Shown here piece after piece: positions 47,809 to 55,196 of a DNA stretch of 64,000 bases. A program made the position numbers and the translations under genes. The DNA lies in contig JAYQDD010000002.1 of NCBI GenBank assembly GCA_038138145.1, forward strand, positions 124,001 through 188,000, given 5' to 3'. Numbering within the stretch: position 1 is the stretch's first letter; every line of letters begins with the position of its first letter. The DNA is from UBA3537 sp038138145. Lineage in GTDB: Bacteria; Bacteroidota; Bacteroidia; Flavobacteriales; Flavobacteriaceae. The notes under the pieces are model-generated. The model was not told the origin of the DNA and did no database searches. It worked only from the letters and a program-made list of their open reading frames with translations.

Positions 47809-48207
47809 TTAGTAAACGTAACATAAAATTTCTCCACCTACATTTTCACGTTGGGCTTGCTTACCTGTCATCACTCCATGAGAAGTTGAAACGATTGCAA
47901 TTCCAAGACCGTTTAGGATACGAGGCAGTTCTTTTGAACTGGCATATTTACGTAAACCAGGTTTACTGATCCGTTGAATTTTTTTGATGACCGATTCCTT
48001 TGTGTCTTTGGTGTACTTCAAAGCGATTTTGATAGTTCCTTGACTTGTTGAATCGTCAAATTTGTAACTTAAAATATACCCTTGATCGAATAATATTTTA
48101 GTGATTTCCTTTTTCAAATTAGATGCAGGTATCTCGACCACTTTGTGGTTGGCGTGAAACGCGTTTCTAATTCTTGTTAAATAATCCGCTATTGGATCTG
48201 TATTCAT
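47809..48207 (-). CDS. rpsH: 30S ribosomal protein S8
   Basis: Binds helix 21 of 16S rRNA in the central domain; in E. coli it also represses the spc operon by binding its mRNA. 132 residues: DPIADYLTRIRNAFHANHKVVEIPAS at the start and the C-terminal domain with GLGIAIVSTSHGVMTGKQAQRENVGGEILCYVY, split here by the family serine-rich loop. A 74-bp spacer with a stem-loop separates it from rpsN; such long gaps are rare in this run. Confidence 0.98.
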   Translation of the reverse strand: MNTDPIADYLTRIRNAFHANHKVVEIPASNLKKEITKILFDQGYILSYKFDDSTSQGTIKIALKYTKDTKESVIKKIQRISKPGLRKYASSKELPRILNGLGIAIVSTSHGVMTGKQAQRENVGGEILCYVY

Positions 48208-48225
48208 AGTTATTAATTTGCGGTT

Positions 48226-48257
48226 TTGGTTTTCTATATTTTAGAACCTGAAACCAA
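48226..48257 (-). promoter_or_regulatory. Stem-loop in the rpsN-rpsH spacer (candidate S8 site)
   Basis: Outer arms TTGGTT (48226-48231) and AACCAA (48252-48257), inner arms TTCTA (48232-48236) and TAGAA (48242-48246), loop of 5, and a one-sided 5-nt bulge (48247-48251, UCAGG in the RNA). It ends 18 nt before the rpsH ATG. A bulged helix is the kind of target S8 binds; the role is inferred. Confidence 0.45.
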
Positions 48258-48281
48258 TTTATAATTCTAATTTATTAGTCT

Positions 48282-48551
48282 TTACCAGCTTGCTTTTTTT
48301 ACACCTGGAATAAGTCCTTTGTTGGCCATTTCTCTAAACATTACTCTCGAAATTCCAAATTGACGCATATAGCCTTTTGGACGTCCAGTAAGTTTGCAAC
48401 GGTTGTGCATACGAATTGGTGATGCGTTTGCAGGAAGTTTTTGTAATCCTTCGTAGTCACCAGCTTCTTTGAGTGCTTTACGTTTTGCAGCGTATTTAGC
48501 AACTGTTTTTGCACGTTTTACCTCACGGGCTTTCATTGATTCTTTTGCCAT
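48282..48551 (-). CDS. rpsN: 30S ribosomal protein S14, zinc-free form
   Basis: Head protein of the 30S subunit near the A site. 89 residues, the long form: AKESMKAREVKRAKTVAKYA, LQKLPANASPIRMHNRCKLTGRPKGYMRQFGISR and the C-terminal LIPGVKKASW, with a single cysteine. The short zinc-binding S14 has four cysteines, so this is the C-minus type, as in E. coli. Three base pairs after rplE. Confidence 0.98.
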   Translation of the reverse strand: MAKESMKAREVKRAKTVAKYAAKRKALKEAGDYEGLQKLPANASPIRMHNRCKLTGRPKGYMRQFGISRVMFREMANKGLIPGVKKASW

Positions 48552-48554
48552 AGA

Positions 48555-49106
48555 TTAGTTCTTTTTAAAAGGTAACCCTAGTTCTGTTAATAATGATTTT
48601 GCTTCTTTGTCAGTCTCAGCAGAGGTGACAAAGGAAATGTCCATTCCCGAAATTTTGTTGACTTTATCAATGTCGATTTCTGGAAAAATTATTTGTTCTG
48701 TAATTCCTAGGTTGTAGTTCCCACGTCCATCAAAACCATTAGCTTTAATACCGTTGAAATCACGTACACGAGGAAGCGCAGAAGTTACCAATCGATCCAA
48801 AAATTCGTACATACGCTCGCCTCTAAGGGTTACCTTTACCCCAATAGGCATTCCTTTACGGAGCTTAAATGATGCAACGTCTTTTTTGGAAATTGTTGCC
48901 ACAGCTTTTTGTCCAGAAATTTTTGTGATTTCATCAACGGCGTGGTCAATTAGTTTTTTATCTGCAACAGCAGCACCAACCCCTTTAGAGATAACGATCT
49001 TTTGAAGTTTAGGAACTTGCATTACATTTTTGTAACCGAATTCTTCTGTAAGAGCAGAGATTACTTTGTCTTTATACTCTTGTTTCAATCTTGGAATATA
49101 GGTCAT
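48555..49106 (-). CDS. rplE: 50S ribosomal protein L5
   Basis: 5S rRNA binder of the central protuberance that contacts the P-site tRNA. 183 residues: YIPRLKQEYKDKVISALTEEF, VMQVPKLQKIVISKGVG, AVATISKKDVASFKLRKGMPIG, VRDFNGIKANGFDGRGNYNLG and the C-terminal SFVTSAETDKEAKSLLTELGLPF. Normal length. Follows rplX after 5 bp. Confidence 0.98.
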   Translation of the reverse strand: MTYIPRLKQEYKDKVISALTEEFGYKNVMQVPKLQKIVISKGVGAAVADKKLIDHAVDEITKISGQKAVATISKKDVASFKLRKGMPIGVKVTLRGERMYEFLDRLVTSALPRVRDFNGIKANGFDGRGNYNLGITEQIIFPEIDIDKVNKISGMDISFVTSAETDKEAKSLLTELGLPFKKN

Positions 49107-49111
49107 AACGT

Positions 49112-49423
49112 TTATATTACTTCGTTAGATTTTTTTGCATAGCGTACTTTCTTACCGTCTTCCATTCTATATCCAACTCGAGTAGTTTCTCCTTTTGAGT
49201 TGATTAAGGATAGGTTAGAAATTTGAAGCGCTGCTTCTTTTTCTACAATACCACCTTGAGGGTTTTGAGCGTTTGGCTTCATATGTTTTTTAATCATATT
49301 CACGCCCTCTACAATGGCTTTATTTTTTTCGATGAATACAGTCAGCACTTTACCTTCAGACCCTTTGTGGTCTCCAGCAATCACGCGCACTGTATCTCCT
49401 GTTTTTATCTTTAGCTTTCCCAT
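49112..49423 (-). CDS. rplX: 50S ribosomal protein L24
   Basis: Assembly initiator of the 50S subunit located at the exit tunnel. 103 residues with an N-terminal KOW motif (KIKTGDTVRVIAGDHKGSEG, VLTVFIEKNKAIVEGVNM) followed by KKHMKPNAQNPQGGIVEKEA and VGYRMEDGKKVRY. Normal length. Follows rplN after 11 bp. Confidence 0.98.
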   Translation of the reverse strand: MGKLKIKTGDTVRVIAGDHKGSEGKVLTVFIEKNKAIVEGVNMIKKHMKPNAQNPQGGIVEKEAALQISNLSLINSKGETTRVGYRMEDGKKVRYAKKSNEVI

Positions 49424-49434
49424 TGTTGTTTTTA

Positions 49435-49803
49435 TTATAGCACTTCTGGTGCTAATGAAACAATTTTCATGAATTTCTTATCACGAAGTTCTCTTGCTAC
49501 TGGTCCAAATACACGTGTTCCTTTCATTTCGCCATTGGCGTCCAATAGCACACATGCATTGTCGTCAAATCTGATGTAGGATCCGTCTGGACGACGAACT
49601 TCTTTTACCGTACGCACAACAACTGCTGTAGATACCGCTCCTTTTTTGACGTTTCCGTTGGGTGTTGCGTCTTTTACAGAAACAACAATTTTGTCACCCA
49701 ATGAAGCATATCTTCGTTTTGTTCCGCCTAATACACGGATGGTCAATACTTCTTTTGCTCCAGTATTGTCGGCTACTTTTAATCTTGATTCTTGTTGTAC
49801 CAT
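49435..49803 (-). CDS. rplN: 50S ribosomal protein L14
   Basis: 50S subunit-interface protein forming a bridge to the 30S and binding the silencing factor RsfS. 122 residues, normal length: MVQQESRLKVADNTGAKEVL, GGTKRRYASLGDKIVVSVKDA, VVVRTVKEVRRPDGSYIRFDDNACVLL split by a turn, and GTRVFGPVARELRDKKFMKIVSLAPEVL at the end. Two bp after rpsQ. Confidence 0.98.
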   Translation of the reverse strand: MVQQESRLKVADNTGAKEVLTIRVLGGTKRRYASLGDKIVVSVKDATPNGNVKKGAVSTAVVVRTVKEVRRPDGSYIRFDDNACVLLDANGEMKGTRVFGPVARELRDKKFMKIVSLAPEVL

Positions 49804-49805
49804 AA

Positions 49806-50063
49806 TTATTTAGCTCTTTCAATAATTTCTACTAATCTCCAACATTTGGACTTACTTAGGGGTCTTGTTTCCATGATCCTTACAGTATCGCCTTCGTTGC
49901 AGTCATTTTGTTCGTCGTGTGCTACGTACTTTTTGGTCTTAAGTACGAACTTTCCATACATAGGGTGCTTTACTTTTTTCACTTCAGAAACCACAATAGA
50001 TTTCATCATTTTGTTACTTGTAACAATGCCTATACGTTCTTTTCTTAAATTTCTTTTTTCCAT
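49806..50063 (-). CDS. rpsQ: 30S ribosomal protein S17
   Basis: Primary binder of the 5' domain of 16S rRNA. 85 residues, OB fold: RNLRKERIGIVTSNKMMKSI, KVKHPMYGKFVLKTKKYVAHD, CNEGDTVRIMETRPLSKSK and the terminal WRLVEIIERAK. Normal length. Follows rpmC after 17 bp and runs into rplN after 2 bp. Confidence 0.98.
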   Translation of the reverse strand: MEKRNLRKERIGIVTSNKMMKSIVVSEVKKVKHPMYGKFVLKTKKYVAHDEQNDCNEGDTVRIMETRPLSKSKCWRLVEIIERAK

Positions 50064-50080
50064 CTCTTCAACAAATACAA

Positions 50081-50272
50081 TTATTGTACGTCTCTTTTAG
50101 TTAGCTCTGTTGCCAATCGGGCTACACTACGTCTGACGTTGCGCAATTGGATTGGGTTTTCTAGCGGTGATATTGCATGTGTCATTTTCAAATCGACATA
50201 TGCTTTTTTCGTTTCACTAAGTTTTTCTTGCAACTCAGCCGTTGATAATTCTTTAATTTCAGATTGTTTCAT
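50081..50272 (-). CDS. rpmC: 50S ribosomal protein L29
   Basis: Small helical 50S protein at the exit tunnel, part of the docking site for trigger factor and SRP. 63 residues forming two antiparallel helices: KQSEIKELSTAELQEKLSET and NPIQLRNVRRSVARLATELTKR. Normal length. Follows rplP after 12 bp. Confidence 0.97.
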   Translation of the reverse strand: MKQSEIKELSTAELQEKLSETKKAYVDLKMTHAISPLENPIQLRNVRRSVARLATELTKRDVQ

Positions 50273-50284
50273 AGTATCAATAAA

Positions 50285-50704
50285 TTAAGCCTCGTAGTCT
50301 CTGGCAATTACAAATTTTGTTTTCACTGGTAATTTTTGAGCGGCCAGACGCAATGCTTCTTTAGCGACTTCAATGGGTACACCACCAACTTCAAATAGAA
50401 TTCTTCCCGGCTTGACAACTGCTGCCCAATACTCTACTGCACCTTTACCTTTACCCATACGTACTTCAAGAGGTTTTTTGGTAATAGGTTTGTCTGGAAA
50501 TATTTTTATCCAAAGCTGACCTTCTCTTTTCATGTAACGTGTAGCTGCAATACGAGCGGCTTCAATTTGACGCGAAGTCAAAAAATTTGAATCTAATGAT
50601 TTTATACCAAACATTCCACTTGAAAGACGGTGTCCTCGTCCTGAGTTTCCTTTCATGCGTCCTTTTTGGACTTTACGGAATTTTGTTCTTTTTGGTTGTA
50701 ACAT
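50285..50704 (-). CDS. rplP: 50S ribosomal protein L16
   Basis: 50S protein near the A site that contacts aminoacyl-tRNA and helps form the peptidyl transferase centre. 139 residues: MLQPKRTKFRKVQKGRMKG, IEAARIAATRYMKREGQLWI, PDKPITKKPLEVRMGKGKG, and FEVGGVPIEVAKEALRLAAQKLPVKTKFV read in two helices. Normal length. Follows rpsC after 18 bp. Confidence 0.98.
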   Translation of the reverse strand: MLQPKRTKFRKVQKGRMKGNSGRGHRLSSGMFGIKSLDSNFLTSRQIEAARIAATRYMKREGQLWIKIFPDKPITKKPLEVRMGKGKGAVEYWAAVVKPGRILFEVGGVPIEVAKEALRLAAQKLPVKTKFVIARDYEA

Positions 50705-50722
50705 TTTCTTTTATTTAAAAAA

Positions 50723-51433
50723 TTACTTTCTACGGCGATTTTTGGAATTTGAACGTCCTCCACGGTCTTGCTTTTTAGATAATCCAACAAGGGGAGATAA
50801 TTCTCTTTTTCCATATACTTCACCTTTCATAATCCATACTTTGATGCCTAAACGACCATAGGTAGTATGTGCTTCAACAAGAGCATAATCAATATCGGCT
50901 CTAAATGTAGACAATGGAATTCTTCCTTCTTTGTAATGTTCATTACGTGCCATTTCAGCACCATTCAAACGTCCACTAATTTGGATTTTGATCCCTTCTG
51001 CGTTCATACGCATTGTAGCAGCAATCGCCATTTTGATAGCACGTTTGTAAGAGATACGGTTTTCGATCTGACGTGCAATGCTGGCTGCAACGAGATGTGC
51101 ATCCAACTCTGGGCGTTTGATTTCAAAAATATTCAATTGAATATCTTTGCCTGTAAGTTTTCTTAGCTCTTCTTTTAGCTTGTCAACTTCTTGTCCACCT
51201 TTACCAATAATAATCCCTGGACGGGCTGTGGTGATGGTAATGGTTACAAGCTTTAGTGTACGTTCAATAATAACTCTGGAAACACTTGCTTTGGCTAAAC
51301 GAACAAAAATATACTTTCTGATTTTGTCGTCCTCAGCAAGTTTATCTCCATAATCATTTCCTCCATACCAGTTAGATTCCCATCCTCTAATAATTCCAAG
51401 GCGATTTCCTATTGGATTTGTCTTCTGTCCCAT
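50723..51433 (-). CDS. rpsC: 30S ribosomal protein S3
   Basis: Head protein lining the mRNA entry channel, with helicase activity together with S4 and S5. 236 residues: MGQKTNPIGNRLGIIRGWES, a KH type 2 domain with RPGIIIGKGGQEVDKLKEEL, then the C-terminal domain with GRLNGAEMARNEHYKEGRIPLSTFRADIDYA and GIKVWIMKGEVYG. The tail is basic (RRK). Normal length. Follows rplV after 3 bp. Confidence 0.98.
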   Translation of the reverse strand: MGQKTNPIGNRLGIIRGWESNWYGGNDYGDKLAEDDKIRKYIFVRLAKASVSRVIIERTLKLVTITITTARPGIIIGKGGQEVDKLKEELRKLTGKDIQLNIFEIKRPELDAHLVAASIARQIENRISYKRAIKMAIAATMRMNAEGIKIQISGRLNGAEMARNEHYKEGRIPLSTFRADIDYALVEAHTTYGRLGIKVWIMKGEVYGKRELSPLVGLSKKQDRGGRSNSKNRRRK

Positions 51434-51436
51434 GTA

Positions 51437-51850
51437 TTAATTACTTTCTGTGTTATTATTTTTTGCTCCAAGTACAACAGTAACGTGGTTGGAACGTTTT
51501 CTAATTCTGTGTGCACGACCTTGCGGTGCTGGTCTTAGTCTTTTTAGCATAGATCCACCATCGACTCTAATTTCTTTGATGAACAAATCTGCTGCTTCTA
51601 TATCGGCATCTTCGTTTTTGGCTTGCCAGTTGGCTACCGCAGAAAGGACTAATTTTTCCAATCGACGTGATGCTTCTTTTTGACTGAATCTCAAAATATT
51701 GAGTGCTCTTTCTACTTTTTCTCCACGAATAAGATCGGCGACTAAACGCATTTTTCTTGGTGACGTAGGACAGTTGTTAAGCTTAGCAAAAGCAATTTGC
51801 TTTTTCTCTGCTTTGATTGTGTCTGCCATTTGTTTTTTACGACTTCCCAT
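51437..51850 (-). CDS. rplV: 50S ribosomal protein L22
   Basis: 50S protein whose long beta hairpin lines the exit tunnel at the macrolide site. 137 residues: a basic N-terminal extension (about 1-20) before the core AFAKLNNCPTSPRKMRLVADLIRG, the helix RALNILRFSQKEASRRLEKLV, and the hairpin LKRLRPAPQGRAHRIRKRSNHVTVVL. About 27 residues longer than E. coli L22 (110), due mostly to the N-terminus and a polar end. Follows rpsS after 5 bp. Confidence 0.97.
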   Translation of the reverse strand: MGSRKKQMADTIKAEKKQIAFAKLNNCPTSPRKMRLVADLIRGEKVERALNILRFSQKEASRRLEKLVLSAVANWQAKNEDADIEAADLFIKEIRVDGGSMLKRLRPAPQGRAHRIRKRSNHVTVVLGAKNNNTESN

Positions 51851-51855
51851 AGCTC

Positions 51856-52134
51856 TTATTTTTTACCTTTATTTTTTGCCCCTACGTGTCCTCTAAAAGA
51901 ACGTGTTGGTGAAAATTCTCCTAACTTGTGCCCTACCATGTTTTCTGTAATGTATACAGGTACAAATTGGCGGCCGTTGTGTACTGCGATGGTTTGACCA
52001 ACAAAATCTGGTGTAATCATACTGGCTCTGGACCAAGTTTTAATTACCGTTTTTTTGTTCGCTTCAACATTTGCAGCTACTTTCTTTTCTAATTTATAAT
52101 GAACGTAAGGTCCTTTTTTTAATGATCTTGCCAT
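51856..52134 (-). CDS. rpsS: 30S ribosomal protein S19
   Basis: Head protein that pairs with S13 and contacts the 50S. 92 residues, normal length: MARSLKKGPYVHYKLEKKV, IKTWSRASMITPDFVGQTIAVHNG-type core, and HKLGEFSPTRSFRGHVGAKNKGKK at the end. Follows rplB after 6 bp. Confidence 0.98.
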   Translation of the reverse strand: MARSLKKGPYVHYKLEKKVAANVEANKKTVIKTWSRASMITPDFVGQTIAVHNGRQFVPVYITENMVGHKLGEFSPTRSFRGHVGAKNKGKK

Positions 52135-52140
52135 GTCTTA

Positions 52141-52968
52141 TTATTTCTTTCTACGTTCTACAATATACTTGTTACTTGCTTTGGTTTTAGAACGTGTTCT
52201 ATATCCTTTAGCAGGAATACCATTTCTTGATCTTGGGTGTCCACCTGATGACTTCCCTTCACCACCACCCATTGGGTGATCGACTGGGTTCATCACTACT
52301 GGTCTTGTTCTTGGACGTCTTCCTAACCAACGGCTACGACCTGCTTTACCAGACACCAATAGTTGATGATCGGAATTGGAAACCACACCAATAGTGGCGT
52401 AACAATCCAACAACAACAAACGTGTTTCTCCTGACGGTAGTTTTACGGAAGCAAATTTTCCGTCTCTTGCCATCAATTGAGCAAATGCACCAGCACTTCG
52501 AGCAATCACTGCACCTTGTCCTGGACGGAGCTCAATACAAGAAATGATTGTTCCTAATGGAATTTGGCTCAATGGCATGGCGTTCCCTACTTCAGGAGCT
52601 ACATTTTCAGTTCCAGAAACTAGTTTTTGACCAACCTTTAGGCCGTTCTGAGCAATGATGTAGCGCTTTTCGCCATCTTGATAGTTAAGAAGTGCAATGA
52701 ATGCTGTTCTGTTTGGATCGTACTCAATAGACTTCACTTCCGCTGGAATTCCAGTTTTGTTTCTTTTGAAGTCAATGATACGGTACCTTTTTTTGTGACC
52801 ACCGCCTTTGTAACGCATGGTCATTTTTCCTTGACTGTTTCTACCACCTGAGCGTTTTTTCGGAGCTAATAAGCTTTTTTCCGGCTTGTCAGTAGTAATG
52901 GCGTCAAATCCATTAACTACTCTAAATCGCTGGCCCGGTGTAATCGGTTTTAATTTTCTTACTGACAT
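52141..52968 (-). CDS. rplB: 50S ribosomal protein L2
   Basis: Highly conserved 50S protein needed for subunit joining and peptidyl transfer. 275 residues: KPITPGQRFRVVNGFDAITT at the start, KRSGGRNSQGKMTMRYKGGGHKKRYR read over the first domain, the SH3-like domain with GTIISCIELRPGQGAVIARSAG, and the peptidyl-transfer loop VVMNPVDHPMGGGEGKSSGG with its conserved histidine. Normal length. Follows rplW after 6 bp. Confidence 0.98.
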   Translation of the reverse strand: MSVRKLKPITPGQRFRVVNGFDAITTDKPEKSLLAPKKRSGGRNSQGKMTMRYKGGGHKKRYRIIDFKRNKTGIPAEVKSIEYDPNRTAFIALLNYQDGEKRYIIAQNGLKVGQKLVSGTENVAPEVGNAMPLSQIPLGTIISCIELRPGQGAVIARSAGAFAQLMARDGKFASVKLPSGETRLLLLDCYATIGVVSNSDHQLLVSGKAGRSRWLGRRPRTRPVVMNPVDHPMGGGEGKSSGGHPRSRNGIPAKGYRTRSKTKASNKYIVERRKK

Positions 52969-52974
52969 TTCTAA

Positions 52975-53265
52975 TTAGATATTAGCGTATAAATCAATTG
53001 TTTCACCTTCCTCCAGTTGTACAATTGCCTTTTTTGTGGCATTTGTTTTACCATGTTGAATCCCCGTTTTTGTGTATTTGGTTTTTCGATCTGGACGGAC
53101 ATTTATTGTTCGAACTTTGGCTACAGAAACACCGTAAGCAGTTTCTACTGCTTTTTTGATTTCTACCTTGTTCGCCTTTGTGTTCACCAAAAAGCTAAAA
53201 CAGTTTCTTAACTCGCTGTCTAATGTGGCTTTTTCTGTGATGATGGGTTTAATTAAGATACTCAT
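52975..53265 (-). CDS. rplW: 50S ribosomal protein L23
   Basis: Exit-tunnel protein and main docking site for trigger factor and SRP. 96 residues: MSILIKPIITEKATLDSELR, FLVNTKANKVEIKKAVETAYGV, VRTINVRPDRKTKYTKTG and a C-terminal IVQLEEGETIDLYANI. Normal length. Follows rplD after 7 bp. Confidence 0.98.
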   Translation of the reverse strand: MSILIKPIITEKATLDSELRNCFSFLVNTKANKVEIKKAVETAYGVSVAKVRTINVRPDRKTKYTKTGIQHGKTNATKKAIVQLEEGETIDLYANI

Positions 53266-53272
53266 GGTGTTC

Positions 53273-53902
53273 TTATTTACTTAAATTCGATTCAATTCCT
53301 TCTACTGCACTTTCTAAAAGCACAACTTGGTTGGCGTTTAGAATTTTATAAGTGCTTAATTCTGAGTTAGTTATAACTTCAGAGCCCTTTAAATTGCGCG
53401 ACGACAAATAGACATTATCATTTGGCGCTCCCAAGACAAACAATGATTTTTTGCTTTCGAGGTTGAGTGCTTTTAAAACGGCTGTAAACGCTTTGGTTTT
53501 TGGCGCTTCAAAATTGAAGTCTTCCAAAACGGTAATGGCTTTTTCGTTGGCTTTGATCGTTAATGCCGATTTTCTAGCCAAACGCTTTACGTTTTTATTC
53601 AATTTAAAGCCATAGTTTCTTGGTCGTGGGCCAAAAATACGTCCACCACCTTTAAAAACTCCAGATTTGATGCTACCAGCTCTGGCAGTACCTGTTCCTT
53701 TTTGTTTTTTGATTTTTCGTGTACTTCCAACAATTTCTCCACGCTCTTTGGCTTTGTGGGTTCCTTGGCGCTGATTGGCTAAGTACTGTTTTACGTCTAA
53801 ATAGACCGCGTGATTGTTTGGTTCTATAGCAAACACTTTGTTAGAAAGGTCTGCCTTTCTCCCTGTGTCTTTTCCGTTGATGTCTAAAACTGCTACTTTC
53901 AT
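53273..53902 (-). CDS. rplD: 50S ribosomal protein L4
   Basis: 50S protein with a long loop in the exit tunnel; in E. coli it also represses the S10 operon by attenuation and translational control. 209 residues: KVAVLDINGKDTGRKADL, the tunnel loop region KERGEIVGSTRKIKKQKGTG, AGSIKSGVFKGGGRIFGPRPRNY, and the globular C-terminal part FVLGAPNDNVYLSSRNLKG. Its ATG overlaps the rplC stop by one base. Because it lies second after a structured leader, autogenous control is worth considering. Confidence 0.98.
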   Translation of the reverse strand: MKVAVLDINGKDTGRKADLSNKVFAIEPNNHAVYLDVKQYLANQRQGTHKAKERGEIVGSTRKIKKQKGTGTARAGSIKSGVFKGGGRIFGPRPRNYGFKLNKNVKRLARKSALTIKANEKAITVLEDFNFEAPKTKAFTAVLKALNLESKKSLFVLGAPNDNVYLSSRNLKGSEVITNSELSTYKILNANQVVLLESAVEGIESNLSK

Positions 53903-54519
53903 TATTTCTCAATCTTTACGTAAGCGTTTTTATGACCAGGAACGCATCCCTTAACCACAATTAGGTTTTGATCCGCTACTACTTTTAAAACTCTTAAATT
54001 TTGAACTTTTACTGTATCAGTACCCATACGTCCAGCCATTCTCATGCCTTTAAAAACGCGTGCAGGGTAAGATGCCGCACCAATCGATCCTGGTGCTCTC
54101 AGACGGTTGTGCTGACCATGTGTAGCTTGACCAACCCCACCAAATCCATGACGTTTTACAACCCCTTGGAATCCTTTTCCTTTACTTGTTCCAGTGACGT
54201 CTACGAATTCACCTTCTTCAAAGTGCTCTACGGTGATGGTATCACCGAGTTTGTACTCCTCCTCAAAACCTTGAAATTCCGCGACTTTTCTCTTAACAGT
54301 AGTACCTGCTTTTTTGGCATGGCCAAGTTCCGCTTTTGTGGCACTCTTTTCTGTCTTGTCATCGAAACCTAATTGAACCGCTTCATAGCCGTCCTTTTCT
54401 TCAGTTCTGACTTGGGTTACAACGCATGGCCCAGCTTGAATGACAGTACATGGCATGTTTTTGCCATTTTCGTCAAAAATGCTGGTCATTCCGATTTTCT
54501 TTCCTATTAACCCAGACAT
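53902..54519 (-). CDS. rplC: 50S ribosomal protein L3
   Basis: Primary 23S rRNA binder whose loop reaches the peptidyl transferase centre. 205 residues: MSGLIGKKIGMTSIFDENGK, the central VTGTSKGKGFQGVVKRHGFG, then GQATHGQHNRLRAPGSIGAASYPARVFKG split across the centre loop (the Gln of this loop is methylated by PrmB in E. coli), and MAGRMGTDTVKVQNL. Normal length. It is the first gene after the terminator that separates it from rpsJ, with its own promoter and about 180 nt of leader. Confidence 0.98.
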   Translation of the reverse strand: MSGLIGKKIGMTSIFDENGKNMPCTVIQAGPCVVTQVRTEEKDGYEAVQLGFDDKTEKSATKAELGHAKKAGTTVKRKVAEFQGFEEEYKLGDTITVEHFEEGEFVDVTGTSKGKGFQGVVKRHGFGGVGQATHGQHNRLRAPGSIGAASYPARVFKGMRMAGRMGTDTVKVQNLRVLKVVADQNLIVVKGCVPGHKNAYVKIEK

Positions 54520-54695
54520 AATTATTAATTTATTATTTTACTTTAATTTATTTTTATTTCAAAAATTAAGGGTCAAAACACGCTTCAACCCTTGAAATGT
54601 ATTTTTTCCGTTTTTCCTTTGCACGCAGCTCTGGACATGTAACTTGCTGATTTACAGCATTTTATTCCTTAAGGCAGGATAAGCCCTGCTTTTAG
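54520..54695 (-). promoter_or_regulatory. Long structured leader of the S10-spc-alpha run
   Basis: From the predicted start near 54695 to the rplC ATG the transcript has about 175 nt without a gene. Two stem-loops are visible: GCAGG / CCTGC (54674-54689 region) at the 5' end, and AAGGGT / ACCCTT (54568-54593) with a 14-nt loop in the second half, then a long A/U-only stretch up to the ATG. This is a plausible site for ribosomal-protein feedback; the folds are by eye only. Confidence 0.45.
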
Positions 54696-54701
54696 GAGGT
54701 G

Positions 54702-54709
54702 CAAATGTA
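54702..54709 (-). promoter_or_regulatory. Promoter for the rplC-rplQ run
   Basis: Minus strand TACATTTG followed by CACC is a full TAnnTTTG match. The best upstream TTG is 14 bp away, shorter than usual. A promoter is expected here because a terminator lies just upstream. Confidence 0.55.
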
Positions 54710-54828
54710 AGTAATTTTAACAGCAACACCTAAAAAAAAGGTAAAAATTAAGCAATAAATCACTATGGATCAGCAAAGAAAATGACGCATTCCATAGACT
54801 TGTTACTTATCATCTATTTTGGATCAAA

Positions 54829-54854
54829 AAAAGCCAAACTTTCGTTTGGCTTTT
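54829..54854 (-). terminator. Terminator between rpsJ and rplC
   Basis: AAAAGCCAAAC, loop of 4, GTTTGGCTTTT: a perfect 11-bp stem; on the minus strand it is followed by a further T run. It lies 25 bp after the rpsJ stop and splits the str operon from the S10 genes. Confidence 0.92.
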
Positions 54855-54879
54855 AAATATCAACTCCTCTATAAGGGAA

Positions 54880-55185
54880 TTATACTTTGATTTCTACTTC
54901 TACACCACTAGGCAACTCTAGTTTCATCAACGCATCAATGGTTTTTGATGATGAACTGTAGATGTCTAAAAGTCTTTTGTAGGAACTCAACTGAAATTGC
55001 TCTCTCGACTTTTTATTAACGTGTGGAGAACGCAATACAGTGAATAGTTTTTTGTGTGTTGGTAATGGAATTGGTCCAGTTACAACAGCACCTGTACTTT
55101 TTACGGTTTTCACAATCTTATCAGCAGATTTGTCTACTAAGTTATGATCGTAAGACTTTAATTTTATTCTAATTTTTTGACTCAT
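54880..55185 (-). CDS. rpsJ: 30S ribosomal protein S10
   Basis: 30S head protein and, as NusE, part of the antitermination complex. 101 residues, normal length: KIRIKLKSYDHNLVDKSADKI, GPIPLPTHKKLFTVLRSPHVNK read over the long loop, REQFQLSSYKRLLDI and the final LELPSGVEVEIKV. Here it is the last gene of the str operon (after fusA, 11 bp) and not the first of the S10 operon, since a strong terminator follows. Confidence 0.98.
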   Translation of the reverse strand: MSQKIRIKLKSYDHNLVDKSADKIVKTVKSTGAVVTGPIPLPTHKKLFTVLRSPHVNKKSREQFQLSSYKRLLDIYSSSSKTIDALMKLELPSGVEVEIKV

Positions 55186-55196
55186 GTTCTAAACTT

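Noticed and set aside
54520..54879. A missing small gene between rpsJ and rplC
   Set aside because: Both strands are broken by stops; the content is a terminator, a promoter match and a non-coding leader.
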